Shown here one piece after another: positions 16,910-27,411 of a stretch of DNA of 64,000 nt. Positions within the stretch are counted from its first letter, which is position 1, and each line of letters begins with the position of its first letter. Origin of the DNA: Fulvimonas soli (GTDB taxonomy: Bacteria; Pseudomonadota; Gammaproteobacteria; Xanthomonadales; Rhodanobacteraceae); contig NZ_QGHC01000010.1 in NCBI RefSeq assembly GCF_003148905.1, forward strand, positions 1 to 64,000, given 5' to 3'. A model generated the notes under the pieces. The model made no database searches, was not told the origin of the DNA, and saw nothing but the letters and a program-made list of their open reading frames with translations. The translations under genes and the position numbers were made by a program.

Positions 16910-17386
16910 ATGGTCGCGGCCCCACGGCCCGAGGTCGAGATCCGCGCGATGCGCCGCGAGGACCTGCCGGCGGTGAGCGCGCTGGAGAACGCCTCCTACG
17001 AGTTCCCCTGGTCGCAGGGCATCTTCGCCGACTGCCTGAAGGCCGGCCATCCCTGCTGGGTGCTGCGCGTGGACGGCGAGACCGCCGGCTACGGCATCCT
17101 CTCCGTCGGCGCGGGCGAGGCGCACGTGCTCAACGTGTGCATCGGCGCCGACTGGCGCGGCCGCGGCCTGGGCCGCCACCTGCTGCGCCGCCTGCTCGAC
17201 ATCGCGCGCTGGAACGGCGCCGAGCGCGTGTTCCTGGAAGTGCGGCCGTCCAACCCGGTCGCCAAGCGGCTCTACGACTCCATCGGCTTCCGCGAGATCG
17301 GCCGCCGGCCGCGCTACTACCCGGCCCGCGACGGGCGCGAGGACGCCATCGTGATGGAGCTGGACCTGGCGTCCCCGTTGCGCTGA
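16910..17386 (+). CDS. rimI: Ribosomal-protein-alanine N-acetyltransferase
   Basis: A 158-aa GNAT acetyltransferase that acetylates the N-terminal alanine of ribosomal protein S18. Acetyl-CoA-binding motif A is visible as ADWRGRGLGRHLLRRLLD (about residues 82-99), preceded by the strand HVLNVCIG and followed by VFLEVRPSNPVAKRLYDSIG, typical of RimI. It starts 3 bp after the holD-like gene and is the last gene of the operon. Its final 70 bp overlap, in the opposite direction, the 3' end of the YfhO-like gene, an unusual convergent overlap with no room for a terminator. Confidence 0.93.
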   Translation: MVAAPRPEVEIRAMRREDLPAVSALENASYEFPWSQGIFADCLKAGHPCWVLRVDGETAGYGILSVGAGEAHVLNVCIGADWRGRGLGRHLLRRLLDIARWNGAERVFLEVRPSNPVAKRLYDSIGFREIGRRPRYYPARDGREDAIVMELDLASPLR

Positions 17387-20037
17387 GTCGGCTTCCTGCG
17401 CCATTCGCGCACCCCTCCCGCCGCAAGGGCGAACAGGCCGATGCCGAATCCGCCGAGCATCGGCAGCGCATGGGTGGGGCGATAGTCGAAGGCGACCGCA
17501 TGCGTGCCAGCGGGGACCGCAAGGCCCTGGAACAGCCCGTGGGCCCGCTCGAGCGGTACCGGCCGGCCGTCCACCGTGGCGGTCCAGCCGGGATAGAACG
17601 CCTCGCGGCGGAGCAGGCGGGCCGGTTCCTCGCAGTGGAGGGACACCCGGGTACGGCCGGACGGCTGCAGGCTGCAGTCGCCGCCTTCGGCTTCGAAGTA
17701 GGGCCTGGGAGCGGGCAATTCGTAGATGGCCATGTCGTCGCCCTCGTAGACGGCGCGCGGCAGCGTGTCCTGCTGGCCCGGCGCGGGAAGCAGGCCGAGC
17801 TTCGGAACCAGCGTCGCGCGGTTTCCGTCCATGCGCGCTCGCCGCCCTTCGTCCGCGTCCATCAGCCACAGCGCCACCGGATGGCGGCTTCCGGCCTGGG
17901 TGATCGTCGCCTCGACGACAGGAGGATGCGGACCGGAGGCGTCGATGCGCAGCGGACGGTCCAGCCGGATCGCCAGCGGCGCATTGTCGACCGAACCGGC
18001 GAGCGCCCGCTCGCCCTCGGCGCAATCCGCCAGGGCGACACAGACCCGGGCCCTCAGCACGCCGTCGGACTCGCCGCGGTAGTTGCCGATCAGCACCGTG
18101 ACGGCATCGAACGACAGGGATGACGATGCGGCCGGCGTCCATGCGACGACGACCGGACGGTCGGGCTCCAGCGGCAACGCGCGCGTCGGCTGGCTTCGCG
18201 CGGTGGTTGCCAGCATGGCCTCCGCGAACGGGTGGGTCCCCGCCTGGGCCAGCACGTATTTGACGCCGAGCTCCTCATAGGCGCCGCGCCGGGTGCCGGC
18301 CAGTTCCGCGACGTAATCCTTGCCGGACAGGTTCGCGGTGCCGGTGTAGGTGACCATGTCGGCCTGCGGGTCCAGCCGCGCATGGATGTAGTCCACCCAA
18401 TCGCGCGTGACGGGCAGATAGTTGTGGTTGATCTGGGCGACGCCGAAGAAAGCGCCGTAGTTCGGCGCCAGCGGCCCCAGCGAGTAGACCCGCTGCAGCC
18501 TGGCATGGGCTTGCAGGAAGGCGGTCCCATGGCCGTGTTGGACAGGTTCGCGCAAACCGCTGCGGATCGGCGGCACGAACAGCAGGCAGGCGTCCAGCGC
18601 GAGCAGGACGGCCAGCAGGTGCGGCGCCCGCCGCAGACGGCCGTGCGACAGCGCGAGCGCGGCGGCGACGACGGCCGTGCATGCAGCCCAGGCGAGGGAG
18701 CCGGTCGTGAAGGCATGATGCGGGGCTTCCAGCAGGGCGCGAACCGGATCGCCCGCGAGCCGCAGGGCGACGGCCGCGCACAGCGCCGTCGCGGCGAGGG
18801 CGGCCAGGACGGCGAGGTGCGCCGGCTGCGGCCGGCGCTGCATGCCGTCCAGCGCCATCGCCGCGAGGACGGCGCCCGCGAACTCCCAGGAAGGCGGCGC
18901 GTAGCGGAAGAACGCGACCGACTTGATCATCGGCAGCAGGTTGACCAGGTCGCTGACCGGGCGCACGTCGTAGGTCTTGGCGAGGCAGAGGACGATCCAG
19001 CCCAGCAGCGGCAGGCACAGGCCTCGCCGGCCGTACGCCAGGCCGAGCAGGGCGACGAACAGCCCGGGCACGCTGAAGTAGCCGCCGACGTTGCGCCAGC
19101 TCGCGGCAACGGCGCCGGCCGGGCCGTCGTAGGCGAAGATCGGCCCGTAGAGCCATGGCATCAGGGTCTGCGCGAGCGAGGGCGCGGGAAGCGGAACGTG
19201 CGCGAAGAAGCCCTCGTGCCCGCCCACGTGGGACAGCGCCACGAATTCGGCGAAAGGCACGATCTGCGGGAGCGAGCACAGCAGGCCGACGCCCACGGCG
19301 AGGCACAGCCGGCCTGCGAAGCGGACCTGTTGCCGCCTTTCCAGCCCGGCCAGCCGGGACAGGGTCCAGAGCCCGGCGAACAGGCCGTCGATATAGGCGG
19401 TTTCGGGAAAGCCGGCGTAGATCGACCAGGCCAGCGCCGCCGGAACCAGCAGCCAGCCGCCGGCGCGGTCGGCGGCCACGCGCGCGCGCAGCTGCTCGAT
19501 GCCCAGCAGCAGCAGCGGGAGGAACGCGATGGGCGTGCTGATCGGCGCGCCATGCCAGGCGAACGTGCCGTTGAATTCGAACAGCAGCGCCCCGCCCAGC
19601 GCCGCCGTCCGGGAAAGGCCGATCCGGCGCAGCAGCGCATACGTGGCGATGCCGGCCAGCATCTGCAGCAGCACCTCCAGCCAGAGCCCGCCCGACTGGA
19701 AATGCATCAGCAGGATGAACGGCAGGAAGAGGGCCGCGGGCTGCGCCTCCGCGGCCAGCGGAAGCCCGGCCCCGTTGTACGGGTTCCACCAGGGAACCCG
19801 GCCCGAGAGCCATTGCTCGGCCGAGAGCCTGCCCAGCGCCTGGGCCTGGAAGCCCACGTTCGGGTCGATCCAGGGATAGCCGGCGTGGTGCTTCCCGCTC
19901 ACTCCCGTGCCGCCGAAGAAGGCCAGCGGGTCGGTCACGTACCACCCGGCCAGGGCGGGCAGGTTGACCAGCAGGGGAAGGAGCAGCAGCAACAGCGGCG
20001 GCAGGAGGTTCTTCAGAGGCGTCTTCGGAAGGTTCAT
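17317..20037 (-). CDS. YfhO-like large multi-pass membrane protein (putative GT-C glycosyltransferase)
   Basis: A 906-aa protein with about a dozen or more hydrophobic helices over roughly the first 470 residues (first segment LLPPLLLLLLPLLVNLPALA, residues 11-30) and a final helix before a basic tail. The motif WWNPYNGAGLPLAAEAQPAA (about 83-102) is characteristic of the YfhO (bacterial membrane protein) family with a GT-C-like fold. The C-terminal third is an extracytoplasmic beta-rich domain (LLRREAFYPGWTATVDGRPV). In Bacillus and Listeria YfhO uses polyprenyl-phosphate sugar made by a CsbB-type GT2 to glycosylate teichoic acid; the GT2 partner lies 24 bp upstream here. The acceptor in this Gram-negative is unknown. 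The C-terminus runs into rimI on the other strand. Confidence 0.82.
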   Translation of the reverse strand: MNLPKTPLKNLLPPLLLLLLPLLVNLPALAGWYVTDPLAFFGGTGVSGKHHAGYPWIDPNVGFQAQALGRLSAEQWLSGRVPWWNPYNGAGLPLAAEAQPAALFLPFILLMHFQSGGLWLEVLLQMLAGIATYALLRRIGLSRTAALGGALLFEFNGTFAWHGAPISTPIAFLPLLLLGIEQLRARVAADRAGGWLLVPAALAWSIYAGFPETAYIDGLFAGLWTLSRLAGLERRQQVRFAGRLCLAVGVGLLCSLPQIVPFAEFVALSHVGGHEGFFAHVPLPAPSLAQTLMPWLYGPIFAYDGPAGAVAASWRNVGGYFSVPGLFVALLGLAYGRRGLCLPLLGWIVLCLAKTYDVRPVSDLVNLLPMIKSVAFFRYAPPSWEFAGAVLAAMALDGMQRRPQPAHLAVLAALAATALCAAVALRLAGDPVRALLEAPHHAFTTGSLAWAACTAVVAAALALSHGRLRRAPHLLAVLLALDACLLFVPPIRSGLREPVQHGHGTAFLQAHARLQRVYSLGPLAPNYGAFFGVAQINHNYLPVTRDWVDYIHARLDPQADMVTYTGTANLSGKDYVAELAGTRRGAYEELGVKYVLAQAGTHPFAEAMLATTARSQPTRALPLEPDRPVVVAWTPAASSSLSFDAVTVLIGNYRGESDGVLRARVCVALADCAEGERALAGSVDNAPLAIRLDRPLRIDASGPHPPVVEATITQAGSRHPVALWLMDADEGRRARMDGNRATLVPKLGLLPAPGQQDTLPRAVYEGDDMAIYELPAPRPYFEAEGGDCSLQPSGRTRVSLHCEEPARLLRREAFYPGWTATVDGRPVPLERAHGLFQGLAVPAGTHAVAFDYRPTHALPMLGGFGIGLFALAAGGVREWRRKPTQRNGDARSSSITMASSRPSRAG

Positions 20038-20061
20038 GCCGCGTCCGGAGGCGTGTGCACC

Positions 20062-20997
20062 CTATTCGAGATGCCGCGCCGGGAAGGGATGGTTGAGATA
20101 GGTGAGCATCTTCGTCTCCCGCCGCCCGCGCGTGACCGTGTCGAGCACCAGGCCGGTGACGAAGCCGAGGAAGCCCAGCAGCATGATGCCGGTGGCCAGG
20201 ATCGCGGTGGGGAAGCGCGGCACCAGGCCGGTGCGCAGGTATTCCTGCAGCAGCGGGATGCCGAGCGCCGTCGACAGCGCGACCAGCGCCGCGCCGATCG
20301 CCGAGAAGAACAGCAGCGGGCGCTCGTGCTTGAACAGCTGCAGGATCAGCAGCAGGATGCGCAGGCCGTCGCGGTAGGTGCTGAGCTTGCTGGTCGAGCC
20401 GGCCGGCCGGCCGCGGTACGGGCCGGCGACGTGGGCGATCGGCATGTGCAGCTCGAGCGCGTGCACGGCCAGCTCGGTCTCGATGCCGAAGCCGATCGAG
20501 GTGGCCGGGAACGACTTCACGAAGCGCCGCGAGAACAGCTTGTAGCCGGACAGCATGTCGTGCAGCCGGTTGCCGAAGATGCACCGCACCGCGCCGGTGA
20601 GCATGCGGTTGCCCAGGCGGTGGCCGGCGCGGTAGGCGCCGTCGTCGGCCTCCTCGCGCGCGCAGTTCACCAGGTCGCAGAGCCGCTCCTGCGCCAGCGC
20701 CAGCATGCGCGGCGCGCAGGCCGCGTCGTAGGTGCGGTCGCCGTCCACCATCAGGTAGAAGTCCGCCTCGACGTCGCGGAACATCCGGCGCACCACCGCG
20801 CCCTTGCCCTGCTCGGGCTCGTGCCGGACGACCGCGCCGGCCGCGGCGGCCGCCGCGGCGGTGCCGTCGGTGGAGTTGTTGTCGTAGACGTAGATGCGCG
20901 CTTCCGGCAGCGCGGCGCGGAAGTCGGCCACCACGTCGCCAATGGTGGTCGCCTCGTTGTAGCAGGGGATGAGTACGGCGACCTCGAGCTTCTGCAT
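20062..20997 (-). CDS. GT2 polyprenyl-phosphate glycosyltransferase (CsbB/DPM-like)
   Basis: A 311-aa family 2 glycosyltransferase. The catalytic domain shows VAVLIPCYNEATTIGDVVAD (residues about 6-25), YVYDNNSTDGT, the DGD metal site in YLMVDGDRTYD, and DMLSGYKLFSRRFVKSFPA. Two C-terminal hydrophobic hairpins (about 225-260 and 265-290) anchor it to the inner membrane, as in CsbB, GtrB and bacterial DPM1 homologues. It should transfer a sugar from a nucleotide to polyprenyl phosphate at the cytoplasmic face. The YfhO-like gene follows 24 bp downstream, suggesting a donor-making/donor-using pair. A flippase is not visible in the window. The sugar is unknown. Confidence 0.87.
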   Translation of the reverse strand: MQKLEVAVLIPCYNEATTIGDVVADFRAALPEARIYVYDNNSTDGTAAAAAAAGAVVRHEPEQGKGAVVRRMFRDVEADFYLMVDGDRTYDAACAPRMLALAQERLCDLVNCAREEADDGAYRAGHRLGNRMLTGAVRCIFGNRLHDMLSGYKLFSRRFVKSFPATSIGFGIETELAVHALELHMPIAHVAGPYRGRPAGSTSKLSTYRDGLRILLLILQLFKHERPLLFFSAIGAALVALSTALGIPLLQEYLRTGLVPRFPTAILATGIMLLGFLGFVTGLVLDTVTRGRRETKMLTYLNHPFPARHLE

Positions 20998-21027
20998 GCG
21001 GCGCCCCGGTGCTGGCTTCCCCGTAGC

Positions 21028-23961
21028 CTAGCCCAGTTTCCGCGCCTGCTCGCGCAGCGCGGCCAGCTGGGTGCCCCAGTCGACGATGCGCTGGCGCTCC
21101 TGCGCCACCACCTCGGCCGGCGCGTTGGCGACGAAATTGGCGTTGCCGAGCTTGCCCTCGCACTTCCTGATCTCGCCCTCGATGCGGGCGATCTCCCTGG
21201 CCAGGCGCGCCTTCTCGGCGCCGAGGTCGATCAGGCCGGCGAGCGGGATCAGCACGCGCAGCGAGCCGACCACCGCGGCGGCGGCGGCCGGCTCGTCGGC
21301 GCCGGGCTCGATCCACTGCGGCGCCTCGGTGCGGGCGAGGAAGGCGATCTGCGCGGCGAACTTGGCCGCGCGCGCGCGGTCCGCCGCGTCGCCGCCGGCG
21401 AGCCGCAGCGGCAGCGTCCTGCCCGGCGCGATGTTCATTTCCGCGCGGATGCGGCGGATGCCGGAGAGCACCGCCTTGAACCACTCGATCTCCGCCGTGG
21501 CCGCCTCGTCCGCCGCGATGGCGTCGGCGGACGGCCACGGCTGGCCGAGGATGCCGCCCGCGGCGTCGATGCCGAGCCGCGGCGCCACCGATTGCCAGAT
21601 TTCCTCGGTGATGAACGGGATGATCGGGTGCAGCGCGCGCAGCACCGTCTCCAGCACCACCAGCAGGGTGTGGCGGGTGGACGCCGCGGCGGCGGCGTCC
21701 CCGCCGTTGAGCGCGGGCTTGGACAGCTCCAGGAACCAGTCGCAGTACTCGTTCCACACGAACTCGTACAGCGCCTGCGCCAGCAGGTCGAAGCGGTAGC
21801 TGGCGAAGTGCTGCTCGACCTCGGCCAGGGTTTGCTTCAGGCGCGTGAGGATCCAGCGCTCGGCCTCGGTGACCGGCTTGTTCCCTTCCCCCTCCGGGAG
21901 AAGGTGGCGCGAAGCGCCGGATGAGGGCGCGGATGTGCCGGAAGCTTGCGCTTCGACCGGACCCTCACCCGGCGCCTCCGCGCCACCCTCTCCCGAGGGG
22001 AGAGGGGTTTGCACGTTCATCAGCACGAAGCGCGCCGCGTTCCACAGCTTGTTGCAGAACGCCTTGTAGCCCTCGGCGCGCCTGATGTCGAAGTTGATCG
22101 TGCGGCTGTAGCTGGCCAGCGCGGCGAAGGTGAAGCGCAGCGCGTCGGTGCCGATCGCCTTGATGCCGTCGGGGTATTCCTTGCGGATGCGCTTGTCCAC
22201 CTTCTCGCGCACCTGCGGGATCAGCAGCGAGCGGGTGGACTTCTCCACCAGCGGCTCCAGCGCGATGCCGTCGATCAGGTCCAGCGGGTCCAGCGTGTTG
22301 CCCTTGGACTTGGACATCTTCTGGCCCTCGGCGTCGCGCACGATGGCGTTGATGTACACCTCGCGGAACGGCACCTTGCCGGTGAAGTACAGGGTCGCCA
22401 TCACCATCCGCGCGACCCAGAAGAAGATGATGTCGAAGCCGGTGACCAGCACCGCGCTGGGCAGGTAGATGCGGTCGTGCGACCAGTCGGCGACCACGTT
22501 GCCGTCGGCGTCCTTCACCGGGCCGTCCAGCGGCCAGCCCAGCGTGGAGAACGGCCACAGCGCGGAGCTGAACCAGGTGTCCAGCACGTCCTCGTCCTGG
22601 CGCAGCGCGCCGACCGGCGCGATGCCCGCATGCGCGCGCGCGTCGGCCTCGTCCTCGCCCACGAAGATGTTGCCGGCCTCGTCGTACCAGGCCGGGATGC
22701 GGTGGCCCCACCACAGCTGGCGGCTGATGCACCAGTCCTGGATGTTCTCCAGCCACTGCGTGTAGGTGGCGGCCCAGTTCTCGGGGACGAACTGGATGGC
22801 GCCCGAGCGCACCGCCTCCAGCGCGGGCCCGGTGATCGCCCTGCGGCCGCCGGGGCGGCCGTCGGCCAGCGCCTCGCTGGTGAGGTCGAGGAACCACTGG
22901 TCGGTGAGCATCGGCTCGATCACCGCGTCGGAGCGCTGGCTCACCGGTACCTGCAGCTTGTGCGGTTTGGTCTCGACCAGCAGGCCGGCGGCCTCCAGGT
23001 CGGCCAGCACCGCCTTGCGCGCCTCGTAGCGGTCCAGGCCGCGGTACTTCGCCGGCGCGTTGTCGTTGACCCTGGCGTCCAGCGTGAAGATGCTGATCGG
23101 CGCGAGGCCGTGGCGCTGGCCGATGGCGTAGTCGTTGAAGTCGTGCGCGGGGGTGATCTTCACGCAGCCGGTGCCGAACTCGCGGTCCACGTAGTCGTCG
23201 GCGATCACCGGGATCTCGCGCCCGCTCAGCGGCAGCTTGAGCATCCTGCCGACCAGGTGCGCGTAGCGCTCGTCCTCCGGGTGCACGGCCACGGCGACGT
23301 CGCCCAGCATGGTCTCCGGGCGCGTGGTGGCGACCACCAGCGATGCGTCGCCGCCGGCCACGGGATAGCGGATCGACCACAGGTGGCCGTCGCGCTCGAC
23401 GTTGTTCACTTCCAGGTCGGACACCGCGGTGCCCAGCGCCGGGTCCCAGTTCACCAGGCGGTTGCCGCGGTAGATCAGCCCCGCGCGGTACCACTCCACG
23501 AACACCTTGCGCACCGCGGCGGACAGGCCCTCGTCCATGGTGAAGCGCTCGCGCGACCAGTCGGCGGCCACGCCGAGGCGGCGCATCTGGTTCGTGATGG
23601 TGGAGCCGGATTCCTCCTTCCAGCGCCACACGCGCTCGACGAAGGGCGCGCGGCCCAGGTCGTGGCGGGTCCTGCCCTCGGCGGCGAGCTGGTTCTCCAC
23701 GATCTTCTGCGTGGCGATGCCGGCGTGGTCGGTGCCCACCTGCCACAGCGTGTCGAAGCCGCGCATGCGGTGGTAGCGCACCAGCATGTCCATCACCGTC
23801 TGCTGGAAGGCGTGGCCCATGTGCAGCGTGCCGGTGACGTTGGGCGGCGGCAGCAGGATGCAGTACGGCTCGCCCCGGCCGGTGGGCCTGAAGTCGCCGC
23901 GGGCTTCCCAGCGGGCGTACCACTTCGACTCGATCGGGCGGGGCTCGAAACTCTTTTCCAT
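21028..23961 (-). CDS. valS: Valyl-tRNA synthetase, with an in-frame repeat insertion
   Basis: A 977-aa class I aminoacyl-tRNA synthetase charging tRNA-Val. The start [20 protein letters not shown] is typical; the HIGH-type motif is [20 protein letters not shown] and the KMSKS motif is [16 protein letters not shown]. The editing domain lies between ([20 protein letters not shown]), and the C-terminal coiled coil ([20 protein letters not shown]) is intact. Residues about 651-692, between the ACM domain phrase [14 protein letters not shown] and [12 protein letters not shown], are a low-complexity Pro/Gly/Ser/Glu insert encoded by a palindromic repeat that replaces the usual short linker. Length is otherwise normal. 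The upstream extension of the frame is rejected because MEKSF is the conserved start. Confidence 0.96.
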   Translation of the reverse strand: MEKSFEPRPIESKWYARWEARGDFRPTGRGEPYCILLPPPNVTGTLHMGHAFQQTVMDMLVRYHRMRGFDTLWQVGTDHAGIATQKIVENQLAAEGRTRHDLGRAPFVERVWRWKEESGSTITNQMRRLGVAADWSRERFTMDEGLSAAVRKVFVEWYRAGLIYRGNRLVNWDPALGTAVSDLEVNNVERDGHLWSIRYPVAGGDASLVVATTRPETMLGDVAVAVHPEDERYAHLVGRMLKLPLSGREIPVIADDYVDREFGTGCVKITPAHDFNDYAIGQRHGLAPISIFTLDARVNDNAPAKYRGLDRYEARKAVLADLEAAGLLVETKPHKLQVPVSQRSDAVIEPMLTDQWFLDLTSEALADGRPGGRRAITGPALEAVRSGAIQFVPENWAATYTQWLENIQDWCISRQLWWGHRIPAWYDEAGNIFVGEDEADARAHAGIAPVGALRQDEDVLDTWFSSALWPFSTLGWPLDGPVKDADGNVVADWSHDRIYLPSAVLVTGFDIIFFWVARMVMATLYFTGKVPFREVYINAIVRDAEGQKMSKSKGNTLDPLDLIDGIALEPLVEKSTRSLLIPQVREKVDKRIRKEYPDGIKAIGTDALRFTFAALASYSRTINFDIRRAEGYKAFCNKLWNAARFVLMNVQTPLPSGEGGAEAPGEGPVEAQASGTSAPSSGASRHLLPEGEGNKPVTEAERWILTRLKQTLAEVEQHFASYRFDLLAQALYEFVWNEYCDWFLELSKPALNGGDAAAAASTRHTLLVVLETVLRALHPIIPFITEEIWQSVAPRLGIDAAGGILGQPWPSADAIAADEAATAEIEWFKAVLSGIRRIRAEMNIAPGRTLPLRLAGGDAADRARAAKFAAQIAFLARTEAPQWIEPGADEPAAAAAVVGSLRVLIPLAGLIDLGAEKARLAREIARIEGEIRKCEGKLGNANFVANAPAEVVAQERQRIVDWGTQLAALREQARKLG
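21884..22010. repeat. Palindromic repeat pair inserted in frame inside valS
   Basis: A left arm (about 21884-21930, containing CCGGGAGAAGGTGGCGCGAA) and a right arm (about 21961-22010, containing CGCGCCACCCTCTCCCGAGG) are imperfect inverted copies, about 80% identical by eye. Elements of this CCCTCTCCC/GGGAGAGGG type are usually intergenic in Lysobacterales. Here the pair has no stop codon in the valS frame and adds about 40 residues. Confidence 0.8.
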
Positions 23962-24205
23962 CGGGGACTCGCGGTGGCGGCGCCCGGGGCGCCGCGCGGT
24001 GGCTGTCAGCGGACGTGAAGGGCGGATTGTACGGTCGCCGGGGCGCGACCCCAAGCGGCGACGGCGTGACGGGCCGGGCTGGACGCGCCGCGCCTTTGCG
24101 GACGGCATCGGCGCCGCGCTTCGAGGAAGGGGAGGCCCACGACGATGGCGGTCGGCCACGGCGCGGGGTGGATGCGCGGGCGGCCGCCGCCGGGGAAAGG
24201 GCGGG

Positions 24206-25276
<1,071 letters not shown>

Positions 25277-25280
25277 GCGG

Positions 25281-25541
25281 TCAGCGGCCGTGCGGGCCGT
25301 CGAGGCCCTGGGCGAACATCAGGCGGTAGCCGCGCTTGAGCTGGCTGTCGCGCGCCTTCTCGAAGGCGGCGATGGCGGCGTCGCGCTCCAGGAACTGCTC
25401 GCGGCGCAGCGTGGCCTTGCCGCCCTGCGTGCCCGACTCGCGGTACAGCGTCCAGCCGCCGAGCAGGTCCTGCTCCAGCACGATCTGGACGTAGCGCGGC
25501 GCCTCGGCCGCGGCGGGCATGGTTTGCAGGTAGAGGCGCAT
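25281..25541 (-). CDS. Small WGR-domain protein
   Basis: An 86-aa protein consisting almost entirely of one WGR domain, a fold found in poly(ADP-ribose) polymerases and in stand-alone bacterial proteins that probably bind nucleic acid. The core reads [20 protein letters not shown] then [11 protein letters not shown], with [16 protein letters not shown] at the end. The WGR tripeptide itself is altered to YRES. I chose the ATG at 25541 (MRLYLQT) because relatives start there; an ATG four codons earlier (25553) is possible, and neither has a clear ribosome binding site. It lies 4 bp upstream of hemE. Function is unknown. Confidence 0.75.
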   Translation of the reverse strand: MRLYLQTMPAAAEAPRYVQIVLEQDLLGGWTLYRESGTQGGKATLRREQFLERDAAIAAFEKARDSQLKRGYRLMFAQGLDGPHGR

Positions 25542-25605
25542 GGGGTTCGGCATGGGCGGCGGACCGGCCGCAGAGGCGTGCATTGTAGAAGGGCCGGGGA
25601 GCTTT

Positions 25606-25735
25606 GTGGGAGCGGCGCCAAGGGCAGGCCTCCGTGAGGACTCCCCTGTGGGAACGGCCTCCGGCCGCGATTTCCGGGTGCCTGGCCATCGCGGCCGGAG
25701 GCCGCTCCCACCATAGAGCTGGAGGTTGCTCCCAC
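25606..25735. repeat. Dispersed palindromic repeat cluster (copy 2 of 5)
   Basis: A partial copy (25606-25620), a plus copy (25648-25671, GTGGGAACGGCCTCCGGCCG...) and an inverted copy (25688-25711) lie together, with a further GCTCCCACC fragment near 25729. They fill the gap between aroB and the WGR gene. Confidence 0.88.
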
Positions 25736-25750
25736 CGGGAGCGCCCGCCG

Positions 25751-26848
25751 TCAGCCGCTCGCGCCGGCGCGCAGCACGGCCAGCACCTCGCCCTCGTCCA
25801 CGCCCGGCACGATCTCCGCCCGGCCGATCCCGCGCCACAGGATCAGCCGCAGCGTGCCGGCGGTGTTCTTCTTGTCCAGCCGCATCAGCGCGAGCAGCTG
25901 CTCCGGCTCCATGCCGGCGGGAACCGCGGTGGGCAGGCCGAGCCTTTCCAGCAGCCGCTGCAGCCGCGCGGTGTCGGCGCCGACGGCCAGGCCGAGCCGC
26001 TCGGACAGCCGCGCGGCGAGCAGCATGCCCACCGCCACGCCCTCGCCGTGCAGCAGCGCGGTGTAGTGGCCGGCGGTCTCCAGCGCGTGGCCGAAGGTGT
26101 GGCCGAGGTTGAGCAGGGCGCGCTCGCCCTGCTCGGTCTCGTCGCGCGCCACCACGCCGGCCTTGTAGCGCACCTTGCGCGCGATCGCCTCGGCGAGCGC
26201 CGCGTCCTCGCGCGCGGCCAGCGCGCCGGCGTGCGCCTCCAGCCAGGCGAAGAACGGCTCGTCGCCGATCGCCGCGCCCTTCACCACCTCGGCCAGGCCC
26301 GCGCGGTACTCGCGCTCCGGCAGGGTGGCGAGGGTGTCCAGGTCGGCCACCACCGCGCGCGGCTGGTGGAAGGCGCCGACCAGGTTCTTGCCGGCCGGCA
26401 GGTTCACCCCGGTCTTGCCGCCCACCGAGGAATCCACCATCGCCAGCAGCGTGGTCGGCATCTGCACGAAGTCGATGCCGCGCATCCAGCACGCCGCGCT
26501 GAAGCCGGCCAGGTCGCCGACCACGCCGCCGCCCAGCGCGATCACGCAGGCGTCGCGGGTGGCGCCGAGCGCGGCCAGCGCCTCCAGCGCGCGGCCCACG
26601 TTGGCGAAGCTCTTGTGCGCCTCGCCGTCCTCCAGCAGGAAGCTCGACCAGCGCAGCCCGTCCAGCCCGGCCGCCACGCGCTCGAGGTAGAGCGGCGCCA
26701 CGGTGGTGTTGCTCACCACCAGCGCATGGCGGCCGCGCAGCGCGGCGCGCCAGCGCGCGGCGTCGGCGAGCAGGCCGCGGCCGATCCACACCGGGTAGCC
26801 GCGCCGGCCGAGGGCGACGTCGATGGTCTGCATCTGCGGGGCGTTCAT
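25751..26848 (-). CDS. aroB: 3-dehydroquinate synthase
   Basis: A 365-aa NAD- and zinc-dependent enzyme for the second step of the shikimate pathway. Family motifs are clear: [17 protein letters not shown] (about residues 92-108), [35 protein letters not shown], the metal-binding [13 protein letters not shown] and HGEGVAVGM, and [15 protein letters not shown] near the end. The start codon overlaps the aroK stop (ATGA at 26845-26848), so aroK-aroB form a translationally coupled pair, the standard arrangement in proteobacteria. The gene ends into a repeat-filled gap. Confidence 0.96.
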   Translation of the reverse strand: MNAPQMQTIDVALGRRGYPVWIGRGLLADAARWRAALRGRHALVVSNTTVAPLYLERVAAGLDGLRWSSFLLEDGEAHKSFANVGRALEALAALGATRDACVIALGGGVVGDLAGFSAACWMRGIDFVQMPTTLLAMVDSSVGGKTGVNLPAGKNLVGAFHQPRAVVADLDTLATLPEREYRAGLAEVVKGAAIGDEPFFAWLEAHAGALAAREDAALAEAIARKVRYKAGVVARDETEQGERALLNLGHTFGHALETAGHYTALLHGEGVAVGMLLAARLSERLGLAVGADTARLQRLLERLGLPTAVPAGMEPEQLLALMRLDKKNTAGTLRLILWRGIGRAEIVPGVDEGEVLAVLRAGASG

Positions 26849-27384
26849 GCGGCGTGCTGGCGTTTCCAGTGCTGGTCGAGCAGGGCGATGCAGCGCGCGC
26901 AGGCGGCGGCCACGTCCTCGTGCGCGCCGGCGACGGCGAGGTCGGCGGCCTCGCGGTAGAGCGGGCCGCGCCGGGCGGCCATCGCCTCCAGCCGGCCGCG
27001 GCGGTCGGCGACGGCGAGCAGCGGGCGCTTGTGGTCGCGCGCGAGGCGCTCCAGCTGCTGCTCCACGGTGGCGTCCAGCCACAGCACGTAGCCGCGCTCG
27101 GCCAGGCGGCGGCGGTTGGCGGCGTCGAGCACCGCGCCGGCGCCGGTGGCCAGCAGCACGCCCTCGCGCCGGCTGCACTCGTCCAGCAGCGCGCTCTCGC
27201 GCTGGCGGAAGCCGGCCTCGCCCTCGATCTCGAAGATGGTCGCCACCGGCACGCCGCAGTGGCGCTCGATCTCCTGGTCGAGGTCGAGGAAGGCCAGGCC
27301 ATAATGCGCGGCGAGGCGGCGGCCCACCGAGGTCTTGCCGGCGCCGGTGGGACCGATCACGAACAGGTTGCGCGACGGGTTCAT
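26845..27384 (-). CDS. aroK: Shikimate kinase
   Basis: A 179-aa P-loop kinase that phosphorylates shikimate. Walker A is GPTGAGKTS (residues about 11-19), the shikimate-binding DLD lies in [18 protein letters not shown] (with [12 protein letters not shown] following), and the third GG-type loop is [16 protein letters not shown], with A replacing the usual G in GGG. The LID/adenine region is [18 protein letters not shown]. Length is normal. It is divergent from the epimerase-like gene with a 27-bp gap that must contain both start regions. Confidence 0.95.
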   Translation of the reverse strand: MNPSRNLFVIGPTGAGKTSVGRRLAAHYGLAFLDLDQEIERHCGVPVATIFEIEGEAGFRQRESALLDECSRREGVLLATGAGAVLDAANRRRLAERGYVLWLDATVEQQLERLARDHKRPLLAVADRRGRLEAMAARRGPLYREAADLAVAGAHEDVAAACARCIALLDQHWKRQHAA

Positions 27385-27411
27385 GCGCGCAATGTAGCAG
27401 CAGGAGTCTGG

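Noticed and set aside
18232-21924. Long open frames on both strands across the YfhO-like gene, GT2 and valS
   Set aside because: They cross three genes with clear families in another frame and have no recognisable motifs; they are composition artefacts.
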